This document shows positions 1 through 12,638 of a DNA stretch of 64,000 nt, in pieces. The stretch comes from Nemertoderma westbladi (Eukaryota > Xenacoelomorpha > Nemertodermatida > Nemertodermatidae). Numbering within the stretch: the first letter of the stretch is position 1; every line of letters starts with the position of its first letter. The notes below the pieces were generated by a model. The model saw only the letters and a list, made by a program, of their open reading frames with translations, did not search any database and was not told the origin of the DNA. The translations under genes and the position numbers were made by a program. Where the stretch lies: contig JAUCBJ010000100.1 in the NCBI GenBank assembly GCA_032718475.1, positions 1 to 64,000 on the forward strand. Reading direction: 5' to 3'.

Positions 1-521
1 TTATCTAGATCCCTTCCTATATAAATGTATAATAACAAACACCTCGAAAAATACAGCTTGCCAACACATTGTTACTATCAATAATCAAAAACTCAGGGGC
101 TAATAAAATGTCAGCTGGCTTTGAAATTAATACTCCATATCTCAAGAACCTGTGACCTAGTGGTTCTATTACTGCATTCCTGACTGATCCAGTAGCGTCA
201 TTAGAATAGCGGTATTAGTTTTAGTTGATGTGTCTAATCGCATTGAGATGTTAATTTCCCTGTAGGGCGGCCTTCACATTTATAATGTAATCTACCAATA
301 AGATATCCACAAAATCATCCCAATTGTGGTTTAATTAAGCTAAGATCTACCAGACTCAGACTTTCTGATGTTATATATATTTCACTTTGCAGTACAAACT
401 ACCAAAACAAACTTAAGGGGAAGGGGGGGGGGGGGGGGGGGGGGGGGGTGTATCCCCATGGAGAAATAAAAAAAAATCTTCTTAAAATAAATATAAAATT
501 CCAATAAAAATAAAAATGAGA
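1..521. other. Non-coding sequence with a 26-base G run
   Basis: AT-rich sequence with no convincing exon on either strand. It contains a pure G homopolymer at 423-448, directly before the 27-bp minisatellite. On the minus strand this would be downstream of the CDV3-like gene. I looked for a terminal CDV3 exon (a Tyr-x-Pro-Pro type motif after a splice acceptor) and did not find one. Confidence 0.6.
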
Positions 522-523
522 AA

Positions 524-3500
524 TTGTATTCTTCACAAGGGCGGAAAACCTGGTATTCTTAACAAACATGGGGCGGAATACCTGGTATTCTTAACAGGGG
601 CGGAAAACCGGATATTCTTAACAGGGGCGGAAAACCTGGTATTGTTCACCGGGGGCAGAAAACCTGGTATTGATCACAGGGGCGGAAAACCTGGTATTGT
701 TCACTGGGGGCGGAAAACCTGGTATTGTTCACAGGGGCGGAAAACCTGGTATTGTTCACAGGAGCGGAAAACCTGTTATTCTTCACATGGGCGGAAAACC
801 TGGTATTGTTCACAGTGGCGGAAAACCTGGTATTCTTCACAGGGGACAGGGGCGGAAAACCTGATATTGTTCACAGGGGCGGAAAACCTGTTATTCTTCA
901 CATGGGCGGAAAACCTGGTATTGTTCACCGGGGGTGGAAAACCTGGTATTGTTCACCGGGTGGCGGAAAACCTGGTATTGTTCACAGGGGCGGAAAACCT
1001 GGTATTCTTCACATGGGCGGAAAACCTGGTATTGTTCACAGGGGGCGGAAAACCTGGTATTGTTCACAGGGGGCGGAAAACCTGGATTATTCACATGGGG
1101 GGAAACCTGGTATTGTTCACAGTGGCGGAAAACCTGGTATTCTTCACATGGGGTGAAAACCTGGTATTGTTCACAGTGACGGAAAACCTGGTATTCTTCA
1201 CAGGAGCGGAAAACCTGGTATTTTTCACAGTGGCGGAAAACCTGGTATTCTTCACAGGGGACAGGGGCGGAAAACCTGATATTGTTCACCGGGGGTGGAA
1301 AACCTGGTATTGTTCACAGTGGCGGAAAACCTGGTATTCTTTACAGGGGAGGAAAAAATGGTATTGTTCAAAGGAAGAGGAAAAAATGGTATTGTTCACC
1401 GGGGACGGAAAACCTGGTTTTCTTCACAGGGTCGGAAAACCTGGTATTTTTCACATGGGCGGAAAACCTGGTATTCTTCACAGGGGACAGGGGCGGAAAA
1501 CCTGATATTGTTCACAGGGGGCGGAAAACCTGGATTATTCACAGGGTCGGAAAACCTGGTATTCTTCACAGGGGACAGGGGCCGAAAACCTGATATTGTT
1601 CATCGGGGGTGGAAAACCTGGTATTGTTCACAGTGGCGAAAAAACATGGTATTCTTCACAGGGGCGGAAAACCTGGTTTTCTTCACAGGGGCGGAAAACC
1701 TGGTATTCTTCACAGGGTCGGAAAACCTGGTATTTTTCACATGGGCGGAACACCTGGTATTCTTCACAAGGGACAGGGGCGGAAAACCTGATATTGTTCA
1801 CAGGGGGCGGAAAACCTGGATTATTCACAGGGTCGGAAAACCTGGTATTCTTCACAGGGTCGGAAAACCTGGTATTTTTCACATGGGCGGAACACCTGGT
1901 ATTCTTCACAAGGGACAGGGGCGGAAAACCTGATATTGTTCACAGGGGGCGGAAAACCTGGATTATTCACAGGGTCGGAAAACCTGGTATTCTTCACAGG
2001 GGACAGGGGCGGAAAACCTGATATTGTTCATCGGGGGTGGAAAACCTGGTATTGTTCACAGTGGCGAAAAAACATGGTATTCTTCACAGGGGCGGAAAAC
2101 CTGGTACTCTTAACAGGGGAGGAAACCCTGTTATTCTTCACATGGGCGGAAAACCTGGTATTCTTCACATGGGCGGAAAACCTGGTATTCTTCACAGGGG
2201 CGGAAAACCTGGTATTGTTCACAGGGGCGGAAAACCTGGTACTCTTAACAGGGGCGGAAACCCTGTTATTCTTCACATGGGCGGAAAACCTGGTATTCTT
2301 CACATGGGCGGAAAACCTGGTATTCTTCACATGGGCGGAAAACCTGGTATTATTCACAGTAGCTGAAAACCTGGTATTCTTCCCATGGGCGGAAAACCTG
2401 GTATTCTTCACATGGGGAGAAAACCTGGCATTCTTAACAAACATGGGCGGAAAACCTGGTACTTACAGGGGCGGAAAACCTGGTATTTTTCACAGTGGCG
2501 AAAATACCTGGTATTCTTCACAGGGGTGGAAAACCTGGCATTCTTCACATGGGCGGAAAACCTGGTATTCTTCACAGGGGCGGAAAACCTGGTATTCTTC
2601 ACATGGGCGGAAAACCTGGTATTCTTCACAGGGACGGAAAACCTGGTATTCTTCACATGGGCGGAAAACCTGGTTTTCTTCACAGGGGTGGAAAACCTGG
2701 TATTCTTCACATGGGCGGAAAACCTGGTATTCTTCACATGGGCGGAAAACCTGGTTTTCTTCACAGGGGCGGAAAACCTGGTATTCTTCACAGGGGCGGA
2801 AAACCTGGTATTCTTCACATGGGCGGAAAACCTGGTATTCTTCACATGGGGGGAAAACCTGGCATTCTTAACAAACATGGGCGGAAAACCTGGGACTTAC
2901 AGGGGCGGAAAACCTGGTATTTTTCACAGTGGCGGAAAACCTGGCATTCTTCACAGGGGCGGAAAACCTGGTTTTCTTCACAGGGGTGGAAAACCTGGTA
3001 TTCTTCACATGGGCGGAAAACCTGGTATTCTTCACATGGGCGGAAAACCTGGTTTTCTTCACAGGGGCGGAAAACCTGGTATTCTTCACAGGGGCGGAAA
3101 ACCTGGTATTCTTCACATGGGCGGAAAACCTGGTATTCTTCACATGGGCGGAAAACCTGGTTTTCTTCACAGGGGTGGAAAACCTGGTTTTCTTCACATG
3201 GGCGGAAAACCTGGTTTTCTTCACAGGGGTGGAAAACCTGGTATTCTTCACATGGGCGGAAAACCTGGTATTCTTCACATGGGCGGAAAACCTGGTTTTC
3301 TTCACAGGGGCGGAAAACCTGGTATTCTTCACATGGGCGGAAAACCTGGTATTCTTCACATGGGCGGAAAACCTGGGATTCTTCACATGGGCGGAAAACC
3401 TGGTTTTCTTCACATGGGCGGAAAACCTGGTTTTCTTCACAGGGGCGGAAAACCTGGTATTCTTCACATGGGCAGAAAACCTGGTATTCTTCACATGGGC

Positions 3501-5097
3501 GGAAAACCTGGTATTCTTCACATGGGCGGAAAACCTGGTTTTCTTCACAGGGGCGGAAAACCTGGTATTCTTCACATGGGCGGAAAACCTGGTATTCTTC
3601 ACATGGGCAGAAAACCTGGTATTCTTCACATGGGCGGAAAACCTGGGATTCTTCACATGGGCGGAAAACCTGGTTTTCTTCACATGGGCGGAAAACCTGG
3701 TTTTCTTCACAGGGGCGGAAAACCTGGTATTCTTCACATGGGCAGAAAACCTGGTATTGTTCACAGGGGCGGAAAACCTGGTATTCTTCACATGGGGAGA
3801 AAACCTGGCATTCTTAACAAACATGGGCGGAAAACCTGGTACTTACAGGGGCGGAAAACCTGGTATTTTTCACAGTGGCGAAAATACCTGGTATTCTTCA
3901 CAGGGGTGGAAAACCTGGGATTCTTCACATGGGCGGAAAACCTGGTATTCTTCACAGGGGACAGGGGCGGAAAACCTGATATTGTTCACAGTGGCGGAAA
4001 ACCTGGTATTCTTCACATGGGCGGAAAACCTGGTTTTCTTCACAGGGGTGGAAAACCTGGTATTCTTCACATGGGCGGAAAACCTGGTATTCTTCACATG
4101 GGCGGAAAACCTGGTTTTCTTCACAGGGGCGGAAAACCTGGTATTCTTCACATGGGCAGAAAACCTGGTATTCTTAACATGGGCGTAAAACCTGGTTTTC
4201 TTCACAGGGGCTGAAAACCTGGTATTCTTCACAGGGGCGGAAAACCTGGTATTCTTCACATGGGCGGAAAACCTGGTATTCTTCACATGGGGGGAAAACC
4301 TGGCATTCTTAACAAACATGGGCGGAAAACCTGGTACTTACAGGGGCGGAAAACCTGGTATTTTTCACAGTGGCGAAAAAACCTGGTATTCTTCACAGGG
4401 GCGGAAAACCTGGTATTCTTCACAGGGGTGGAAAACCTGGTATTGTTCACAGGGGCGGAAAACCTGGTATTCTTAACAGGGGCGGAAACCCTGTTATTCT
4501 TCACATGGGCGGAAAACCTGGTATTCTTCACAGGGGCGGAAAACCTGGTATTATTCACAGTAGCGGAAAACCTAGTATTCTTCACAGGGGACAGGGGCGG
4601 AAAACCTGGTATTCTTCACATGGGCGGAAAACCTGGTATTCCCCACAGGGGCGGAAAACCTGGTATTATTCACAGTAGCGGAAAACCTAGTATTCTTCAC
4701 AGGGGACAGGGGCGGAAAACCTGGTATTCTTCACATGGGCGGAAAACCTGGTATTGTTCCCGGGGGCGGAAAACCTGGTATTGTTCACCGGGGGCGGAAA
4801 ACCTGGTAGTGTTCATTGGGCGGAAAAGCTGGTATTCTTAACAGGGGCGGAAAACATGGTATTCTTAACTGGAGCGGAAACCCTGGTATTCTTCACATGG
4901 GCGGAAAACCTGGTATTCTTCACAAAGGCGGAAAACCTGGGTTTTTTTCACTGGAGCTGAAAACCTGGCATTGTTCACAGTGGCGGAAAAACCTGCTATT
5001 CTTAACAGGGGCGGAAAACCTGGTTTTCTTCACAGGGGCGGAAAACCTGGTATTGTTCACAGGGGCGGAAAAACCTGGTATTATTCACGGGGGCGTT
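524..5097. repeat. 27-bp minisatellite, about 165 copies
   Basis: The unit is about 27 bp with core GCGGAAAACCTGGTATT followed by CTTCACATGG or a variant (GTTCACAGG, CTTAACAGG). The period is nine codons and most indels are 3n, including a recurrent extra GGACAG. Several plus and minus frames therefore stay open for hundreds of codons with 9-residue periodicity (GGKPGILHM, AENLVFFTW, RKTWYSSHG). I read this as a by-product of the repeat, not a protein gene. A higher-order block that includes a CTTAACAAACATGG variant and a shortened unit with ACTTACAGG recurs near 2423, 2865, 3805 and 4305. The array lies downstream of the last visible CDV3-like exon, so it probably sits in an intron of that gene. 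Confidence 0.95.
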
Positions 5098-5285
5098 AGT
5101 CAAGGTGTACTTGGGCTTTTCGCGGTGCATCACTCTTGACCTAGTACACTGACGTCCTTGTTTGTCCGAGATGGTGCTGTCCAACGCAGGTGTTCAACGG
5201 TATGTCCAACATACTCCCCATTACAGGGGGAACAATAAGGGAGATAATAAATTACATTAGAAGCAACAAGGGATGTAAAGCCAAC

Positions 5286-5481
5286 CTGGTTCAGTTGCCT
5301 CAACGCTGTCTGTTACTGCGTCTTTAATCCACACGTTTTTAGGAAGCTTCGATTCGGAGCCCGACCCTTCATCCCCACTTCCCCCTAACCGATCCTGGTC
5401 CGAGATCTGCATTGATGCGACTTTTAGGTTGGAATAATCAACCTCACTGGGCTCCTCCACAGCTTTCCATTCGTCATCCGC
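5286..5481 (-). CDS. CDV3: CDV3 homolog, third visible coding exon
   Basis: CDV3 (carnitine deficiency-associated gene expressed in ventricle 3) is a small, hydrophilic, conserved animal protein of poorly known function. This exon follows a TTATTCTAG acceptor and opens with ADDEWKAVEEPSEVDYSNLK, then VASMQI. That matches the CDV3 core, in which an acidic stretch with a Trp is followed by a VDYSxL(K/R)VxxMQI motif. An acidic, Ser/Gly-rich, disordered segment follows. The exon probably ends at a CCAG|GTTGGC donor at 5286; read through, the frame stops at 5257. The exon starts in phase 0, matching the end of the exon at 6329-6405. The C-terminal exon or exons are not seen and should lie beyond the 27-bp array. 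The donor is the weakest part of the model. Confidence 0.72.
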
Positions 5482-6328
5482 CTAGAATAATAAACATAAC
5501 GTAACGATAACTGTTGCATCGGTACTCAACTCACAAAATAACATTCTACATGAATAATTTACTAGATCATTCGGGTTCAAAGCTGTATTTTAAGTAAAAC
5601 TGATTAGTCATTAGTTTATATATAATATCTAAAATTACGTTAAACTTTAATCTTTATCTTTGTTTGTTCTATGAATATCACTTTGCTATCGGGAAATTCG
5701 AAATATGGCAAATCTATATTTCGTAATTGGTAGGGATGTTGCGAATGTCATATTTTCGATATCCGCGGATGCGGATGTCTATTAAATATTTATTTTTGTC
5801 TAGCCTCCCTTCTACATACAGATTACACCAGCATTTTAATATTCTAATCTTCTATTAATATTCATTCCCAATAATCTAACAACAAACATAATTATTGCTA
5901 CCAGTGCTTATTCTTAATACACCAGGACATAATGCATTTACTTCTGCCAAGTTGTTATCGTGTAAGAAATAATTTTGATTATTTTATAGTTTGATAATTT
6001 TAAAAAGTTAAATTATAAAAAGGTAGGCCTAATTATTATTTAATTTTTTTTAATTGAGTGGTTATTGTTGGATATGCGCAGACAGAATGCTTACATAGTG
6101 TACCCTATGTCTGTATGTAATTGGTAATTTTAGAAATAACGTGTTTAGTATTATTATTTTTTTATTATTATGAGCTCCGATATTATTACGTAAATACTAT
6201 AGACCTAGTCAGCTAGTCTATAAGCAGGAATTCGAATGATAAAGTACTGTACCGGTACAACTGATAGAGCGGCACGGCTGGCACCGGTAGACCGGTATCT
6301 TTATGTTATACAGGCCTAATTAACTAAC

Positions 6329-6405
6329 GTCATGTAGAATTCCACCCAATTTATTATCCTTGGTTCGCTTTCCAGAAGATTCGGAATCACCAGTTGAGTC
6401 ATCAC
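6329..6405 (-). CDS. CDV3: CDV3 homolog, second visible coding exon
   Basis: A 77-nt exon between a GTACTGCAG acceptor and a GAC|GTTAGT donor. It supplies two bases to complete the phase-1 codon from exon 1, then 25 codons (DDSTGDSESSGKRTKDNKLG and five more). The segment is acidic, Ser-rich and basic, like the variable linker between the N-terminal FFAKKD motif and the DEW...VDYS core of CDV3 proteins. It ends in phase 0, as required by the next exon at 5481. The phase agreement on both sides is the main evidence, because this linker is not conserved. Confidence 0.6.
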
Positions 6406-6829
6406 CTGCAGTACATCAGTAATAATTAAATTGTATTAACATTCATTAGGCCTACCTCAGTACCTATCGCTATGCGCTAGCGCTGCTACCAGGGATGTTA
6501 AAATAAATTTTTTAAAAACTGATACCGGTAGCTGATAGGTTTGAAGTTCAGTTGAAGTTCTTTTAGTAAAAGACCATAAAATAACATTTTTATGTATTTA
6601 CTGAGTTAGTTGACGTGTTAGTGGTTAGTGTTACTGTGTTAAGGAACAGAGAAAAAGTAAAAGGCAGTAAAGTAGTATAGAGCACCGGTCTGCCGCCTGC
6701 CGGTACAGCACAGCAGCGCAGCAGTACTGCCAGACAGCAGTATTCTGGTCAGCCTGGCAGTCTGGTAATCTACACACTACAATCAGACAATCTACTGATA
6801 TAATCTCCCGATATACTTCCTGTACTTAC

Positions 6830-6929
6830 AGGTCTTATATTTTTTCTTCCCCTTTTTATTCCTATCTTTCTTTGCAAAGAAGTCGTCCAAGACTTCACTA
6901 GAATTTACTCCCGTACTTGTATCCGCCAT
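6830..6929 (-). CDS. CDV3: CDV3 homolog, first coding exon
   Basis: The ATG at 6929-6927 starts MADTSTGVNSSEVLDDFFAK, then KDRNKKGKKK. The L-D-x-F-F-A-K-(K/R)-D motif followed by a lysine run is the N-terminal signature of CDV3 proteins. The exon ends at a canonical donor (T|GTAAGTAC) in phase 1 after 33 codons, which matches the exon starting at 6405. A plus-strand open frame over the same bases looks like a shadow. Upstream (6930-7300) is rich in CAGTCAGTAGG-like short repeats and would hold the promoter; I see no clear TATA box. Confidence 0.75.
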
Positions 6930-8430
6930 CTTTGGTAAATGACTTGCAGTTGCCGTTGCGGCTTTACACTTTACGTTCTGTACAGCTGTACGTTTCTCAA
7001 TTCACGGTTGCTACATCTGCGTGCGGTACACTTCTTGTACCGCCTGACCGTTACTACAACTACACTCTGCCTGTCTGCAGCTTAGCAGCTCTGTCTGTGA
7101 TTCTGACACTGCCGTGCACGTGTTGCCGTGCCGTAGCGCGTCCGTAGGTCAGTCAGTCCAGCAGTCAGTAGGCAGGTACTGAGGTAGGTAGGACTGTAGG
7201 GGTAGGCTATGTACGTACGTACAGTAGCAGAGTAGGGAGGACTAAGTCAGTAAGTGCTGTTGCTGTACTCGTACCGTACTGAAGATTTAGTCAGTCACAC
7301 TCACACACACAGTCAGTAATCCTTGCTGTACTGCAGTAACATAACAACATAAACAAGCAGACAAACTACATGCAGGCTGCAGGCATAAGCGTAATAAATA
7401 ATAATTTACAGATTTCCACAGACGTGTAGACATAAAGCCAGTCTGCCAGTCAGCCAGTAAGTCTAACTGCCTAATAAATAATAATTTGGAGATTTCCAAC
7501 CCAGAGGTTACCAGTTCGATCCCACCTGGACGTCATTGTCGACTTTGCAAAAGCTGTTCCCAACAAAAAGTTATAATACAGTAATAATATGAAACCACTC
7601 ATTCTGCATTCACCCATAACACCAACTGACTGACTGACCAATAATAAAAAATAATGGCAGGGCTGTTCTGACTGCCAGTGCATGGCTTCCAAGCCCAGTG
7701 CATTGCTGTATCGATCACGGTACAAGTTTCCTCAGGAAATAATTCAGTAATTGTCAGACTTGTAGTCAGTGCTGCAGAGTAAGTGGTCTGGTGAATAAGG
7801 TACCTTCAACCATGTCCAGATGTCCGAATCTTTGCTCAGTCAGTCTATTGCAGTATTGTGGGACGAGCCACAAAGTTTAGCTGAGCCTTAGCGAATTTCA
7901 ACTGATAGAAATGCGAGTCAATGCGAAAATAGTCGTTATCTTGTCGTTTTCGTTACGATACGTTACGAATTTGAAATGCTAATAACCTTTTGTTGGATTT
8001 AGAGTTGAAAATTTATAAGCATCAATAGAACTAAAAGGCGACATTATTGAGAGACTTTCAGTCAGATCAGACACCATCAGTCTCCTTCTGATGCAGCCCA
8101 TCCATGTAGACTCCTACTAGAGGCGGCATGACTAAACCATAAAAGTTCGTTGTTATTCCATTTAAGTAGAATCTTGATATATATAATCAGCTTTAACTTT
8201 TATTCTACATTTGTACATCCCTTAAGAAGCTGGTTTGATGATTTAAATATGCTGGCACGTCGGCGAGACTTTGTAGTATCATTCTCGTATCCCAGTACGT
8301 CGAGACGTCGAATGGATCAGCTACAGGCAGACAGGCGCTGACAAAGTAAGTGTATTCGCTTCACACTCGGGCTTTAATAACCTTATGCGCATGTCTCATA
8401 CGAACATTACGTCAAACTATCGAATCTGGC
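6930..8430. other. Promoter-side and intergenic sequence, no gene seen
   Basis: CA/GT-rich sequence full of short CAGTCAG and GTACGTAC motifs, upstream of the minus-strand CDV3-like gene. The open frames here are short and show no family resemblance. A box-B-like stretch is annotated separately at 7490-7560. Confidence 0.5.
7490..7560 (+). mobile_element. Possible SINE fragment with B-box remnant
   Basis: The stretch AACCCAGAGGTTACCAGTTC followed by GATCCCACC resembles the anticodon-stem to T-arm part of tRNA-derived SINEs. The internal B-box consensus is GGTTCGANNCC; here it reads AGTTCGATCCC. I do not see an A box at the right distance, so this is at best a truncated copy. Confidence 0.3.
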
Positions 8431-8439
8431 AATAGAACT

Positions 8440-8720
8440 GGGGATAGAACAGCTAATACGCTTCAACTCCGTCTCCTTTATTATTTTAAGGCGTAGTACA
8501 GTAACATCAGGACTATCGTCCAATCTCGAGATACAGTACAGTATATACGGTACAGCAGTAGCTACGTTACGGGATGAGTGCTTTTCATTTAAGAGAATGG
8601 GGCCCATAATATGAAACTCACTGCCATGCCCCTTGAAATCCGCAAAGCACTATCAGTTGAAACGTTCAAGTACCAAGAAGGTATTTTTATTGGATAAGTT
8701 GACACTGAAAAGAAACATCT
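8440..8720 (+). pseudogene. Decayed 3' end of a non-LTR retrotransposon
   Basis: Around 8600-8700 the plus strand reads, across frameshifts, as a tail like NSLP....IRKALSVETFKY. This is the usual C-terminal WNSLP...(S)xxxFK block of CR1/Rex/Jockey-type reverse transcriptases. The rest is too degraded to read. Relatives in this window are the remnant at 9640-10310 and the long ORF at 13803-15689. Confidence 0.35.
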
Positions 8721-9639
8721 AGAATTTGCAAATAATACTTATTTGGGATTACCAACTACTGTACAAATATGCTCCACTTATATTTATATCCTAATTAATC
8801 AACTGTACATTAGTTTTGTAGTGACTATATACAGTAGTCAGCTAGTTGTTTATAATTTCATTTCAATATTTATTTGCCCATTTATTATGGGCATATTTAT
8901 TTATATGAAATATAAAATCAAACTACAGTATAACTAAAGAATACTACATAGTGCTGTAGAAGTGATATAGATATGCTTTGTAGAGAATAGAACAAAGGCC
9001 TTCGTAAAAACGTTTATTACCAGTCGAAGTCAGCCGGTAGTTATTTAGATGGTCTTGCAGTAGGGTAAATCTTTGCGACCTACGCGTAGGCCTACGTATA
9101 GCTATTCGTAGTTTGCAACTTTCATTCCTGGTAATTTGCCGGTAGGCAGCAGACATGCGTTCATCAGACCAACAGCATAGCAACACAATAACAACTGACC
9201 ATGCACAGATGCAGGAGGCAGAAAGGAAACTCACACTGCAGCAGTGGCAGACTCCTGACTGCAGACTGCAACGGGTCATTTATTTACGTATTTAACCTTA
9301 TGCTGTTATGCAGTACCGGTATGCAGTGCAGTAGGCAGGTAGGCTACCGGTATCACAGTTCCAGCTACATGAGCTATCAGCTGATCAGTCATTATTGCTA
9401 TTGGTCATACTGCAAACTGTCATAGTCAGTTTATTTATTTACATAATATTGCTGTATTGTATAAGCTATATTTATATTATATTATATTATTTGGATGGAG
9501 ACACCGCTGTCATAGAAGCGTATCAATAAAACTGCACATATAATAAAACAGGCAGACAGAATGAAGTTGAATAGTGATTAAAACAAAACGACTTATACTA
9601 TGGCACTATTGATAATGAAACAATTTACTACCGACACAC

Positions 9640-10310
9640 ATGTGTAACCATTGGAAATTACAGTTCAATGACTCCAAGTGCAAGGTCATGCATGCATCTA
9701 TGTTCTAGAAATCCCCAAGCAACTTTTTACACAATGAATGGACGGACACTTTTATCGGCAACCGAGGAACGTGATTTTGGAATTACATTTACACCGGACT
9801 TGTCCTTCACAGCATCACAGCTCACTGCACAAAGACTGCAGCCCGCGCCATGCGAGTCGTACATTTAATACGAAGAACTTTTACATATTTGGAAGCTCCG
9901 ATGTTTACCCTCTGACCCTGGCAGCCTGTTATCAAATCCCTTGTTCGGCCTCTCCTTGAATACGACACAGTTGTTTGTTCGCCATTCCTCCGACATGATA
10001 AATATTGAACGTCTTGAACAAGTACAACACCGTGTGGTCACTCGCCTTGTACAGTTGTACTATCGCTGGCTGAGTTGTCATATGAAAAAAGACTACTTGC
10101 ACTCAAACTACCGACATTAATATATCGTCGTGTACTAGCCGACCTTATAACAACATACAAGTTTATCAACGGGATTGACAAAATTGAGCGAAGTAATTTC
10201 TTCCAGTTTCGTTCCTAACTCCACCAATGCTAACACGCAACAACTTTGCAGACAGCGTTGTAAACATTTGGAATCCTTTACCATTACCGGGAAGTGTTGT
10301 TAATGTAATG
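9640..10310 (+). pseudogene. Decayed CR1/Rex-like reverse transcriptase fragment
   Basis: Broken plus-strand frames give pieces that together follow the C-terminal half of a non-LTR reverse transcriptase. In order they are NHWKLQFNDSKCKVMHA (the segment after the YADD motif), SLVRPLLEYDTVV, then LLALKLPTLIYRRVLADLI followed by TTYKFINGID, and finally VNIWNPLP. Many frameshifts and stops interrupt it. The order and spacing match the intact minus-strand ORF at 13803-15689, but this is a different and older copy in the opposite orientation. Confidence 0.65.
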
Positions 10311-10319
10311 CACGTAATA

Positions 10320-12031
10320 CCCTTGGTACTCCATGATTGAGCATATTCAAATATAGACTAGACTGCGAAATGTCCCTTAAAATGAAATTATAGTGATACT
10401 ACTGTGCGCCAAGTGGCAGTAGCGAAAGCGATATCTTTATAGCGATATAGCGATATCTTTAAGCGATACAACGATATCTTTATTAAAATCTAGCTACAGT
10501 ACCTATTATTTTCATTTTTTCAATCCCAAAAAACATTTTTTTTGTGTTAAATTTTAAAATAGTGTTTTTTTATGTTTAATTGTTATCCTCTTTTGTAATT
10601 ACTTTACTTTGCGCGTTTTATTTCAGCAGTAATATTTTACTTATGCGACATATACCTACGGTACCAAATTTATGTTCCGTATAACCACGTATTGTTGTGT
10701 TGTATCTTATAGAGTATTGTAAAATTGTCCCTTATTAATATGTTTGCCTTTAGTACTGTATGTTGTTGAAGCCCTTGAACCTAAGTATGCTTTGCCGGTT
10801 TTTAATTTAATTTTCCTGTAATTTCATTTTTTTATAATAATTAACATGCACCAACTGTAAGTACTGTAAATAAACTATAATTTTAATTATTTTACTAATT
10901 TTACCTGAATACCATAATCCGTATTTTTATTACAATAGTACATACGCTTATTCTGTTATTAGCGTACTTTGCAGATATGTGTTCATTTTATTTTAATCTA
11001 CTGTACGTGTACGTACATGTGCAAAAATTAATATTTTACTGTTATTCTGGCGATATTAATAAACAGAACATACAGCTAGTCAATATTCATTCAGACATAC
11101 TGTATCTGTAGCATAGAAGTATAGGACCACATTACGTAGTATGCAATAAACTAGAACGTAGTACATAAAAACAAGGACTATTGTAGGCCAACTGAAGTAG
11201 TCTTTAATATTCTTTCTATAATTCATATTGTAACATTTGAGTAATTTCAAAAAATGTACACTTTACTTGACAACAAAAATGTACATGCAGTGTTTCTTAA
11301 GTCTGTAAGTAGTTGTTTCGTAATGTTACACTTTTGGAATAAAACAACGCACCTACTGTACTTGTTGCATTTGTCTTTAAGGTTTTCCGTCTCTGTATCT
11401 GTGTCACTGTGTCAGGCAGCCAGGGAGCGTACTACCGGCAGACCGGTACGGTCTGACATCTGACTGTCTGACGGTACCCTGGTTGGTACCATTACAGCAT
11501 TACGGTACAATACAGCCATCGCCATCAGCCATACCGATACCACTGCAGCGCTGTGCTACAGCTACAGTACTACTGTACTATACACAGATACAGCCATCCT
11601 GCCATCAGGCCATCACATACAGCCATAGACTAATTAATAGACCATAGGCTTCTGCCATAGCTCTAACCACTGACATCTAACTGTCTAACTCCTGAACTCA
11701 TGTTCGTTCATAGCTCAAGTTCATTTATATTTATTTCCAATTTACCGTCTGACCGTAACAGCAAATTACTCTAAAATTTATATTAATTTGAAATGGCATA
11801 ATGGAGGAGACAGTGCAGCAGTGCAGTGTGTAGCACAATAGCAGCACTAGTGCAGCTGCCACCATGAAAACAAATATACCTGTCAGCCTGTATACTGTTT
11901 GTAGGCCTAATTTTTTAACCCTCCCCCGGTAATGTGGTGTAAAATAGGCCTAATACCCCAAGGCAGCAAGGGGATTAATTTTGATATTTTTCGACAATCT
12001 CTCATATTATGTATGTTCAGCCAGTCAGCTT
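10320..12031. other. AT-rich non-coding sequence
   Basis: No exon-like frame was recognised. A small cluster of GCGATATCTTTA-type repeats lies at 10425-10490, and 11340-11620 is rich in ACCGGTA and TACAGCCATC motifs. Confidence 0.5.
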
Positions 12032-12039
12032 CAGCTTCA

Positions 12040-12638
12040 CGGTCCTACGAATTACCCAAAAAAACACAAAATTACCCAAAAATACACAAAAAAACACAAA
12101 AAAAATACAAAAAACACAAAAATTTACCCAAAAAAACACAATATTACCCAAAAGACTTACCCAAAAAGACAAAAATTATTTATATCCTATAGGGTTGGAA
12201 AAATAAGACTGTAACCTGTGTTCTTTGGCTAGGCCTATCGTTTATTGTTTTGGTTAGAAAAACCTGCTACTGTAACCTGCTCCTTTCCATTAATTAAGAC
12301 ATCTGAATTTGTATGCTGTCTGGCAGTATGGGTGGGTAGGCTTACCGGTAAACCGGTGGCAGTAGGTCATTAAAGGAATCTTCAAATGAACAAAATATAA
12401 TATTTTGAAAAAAGTGAAAATTGAAAACTGAAAAGTGAAACTCTTCTTACAATTAACCTAAATCTTATTGTAGATACAATGTTTATGAAAAGCATTTTTT
12501 GTCTTTTTGGGTAGGCCTAGTTGTTTTGGGTAATATTGTGTTTTTCTGTGTATTTTTGTGTTTTTTTGTGTATTTTTTTGTGTTTTTTTTGTGTTTTTTT
12601 GGGTAATATTGTGTTTTTTTGGGTAACTCGTAGGACCC
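12040..12638. mobile_element. 599-bp MITE with long inverted repeats and 8-bp TSD
   Basis: The left end reads CGGTCCTACGA and the right end TCGTAGGACCC, with about 140-bp imperfect inverted arms between. The arms are built from ACCCAAAAAAACACAAAA-type units on the left and their complement on the right. Both ends are flanked by the identical octamer CAGCTTCA (12032-12039 and 12639-12646), a plausible target-site duplication. Eight-base duplications are typical of hAT and P superfamily transposons. There is no transposase frame, so this is a non-autonomous foldback element. The short open frames in the left arm are artefacts. Confidence 0.75.

Noticed and set aside
516-4841. Long open frames on both strands over the 27-bp array
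   Set aside because: Nine-residue periodic low-complexity translations in several frames at once, with no start context or domain. The repeat explains them.
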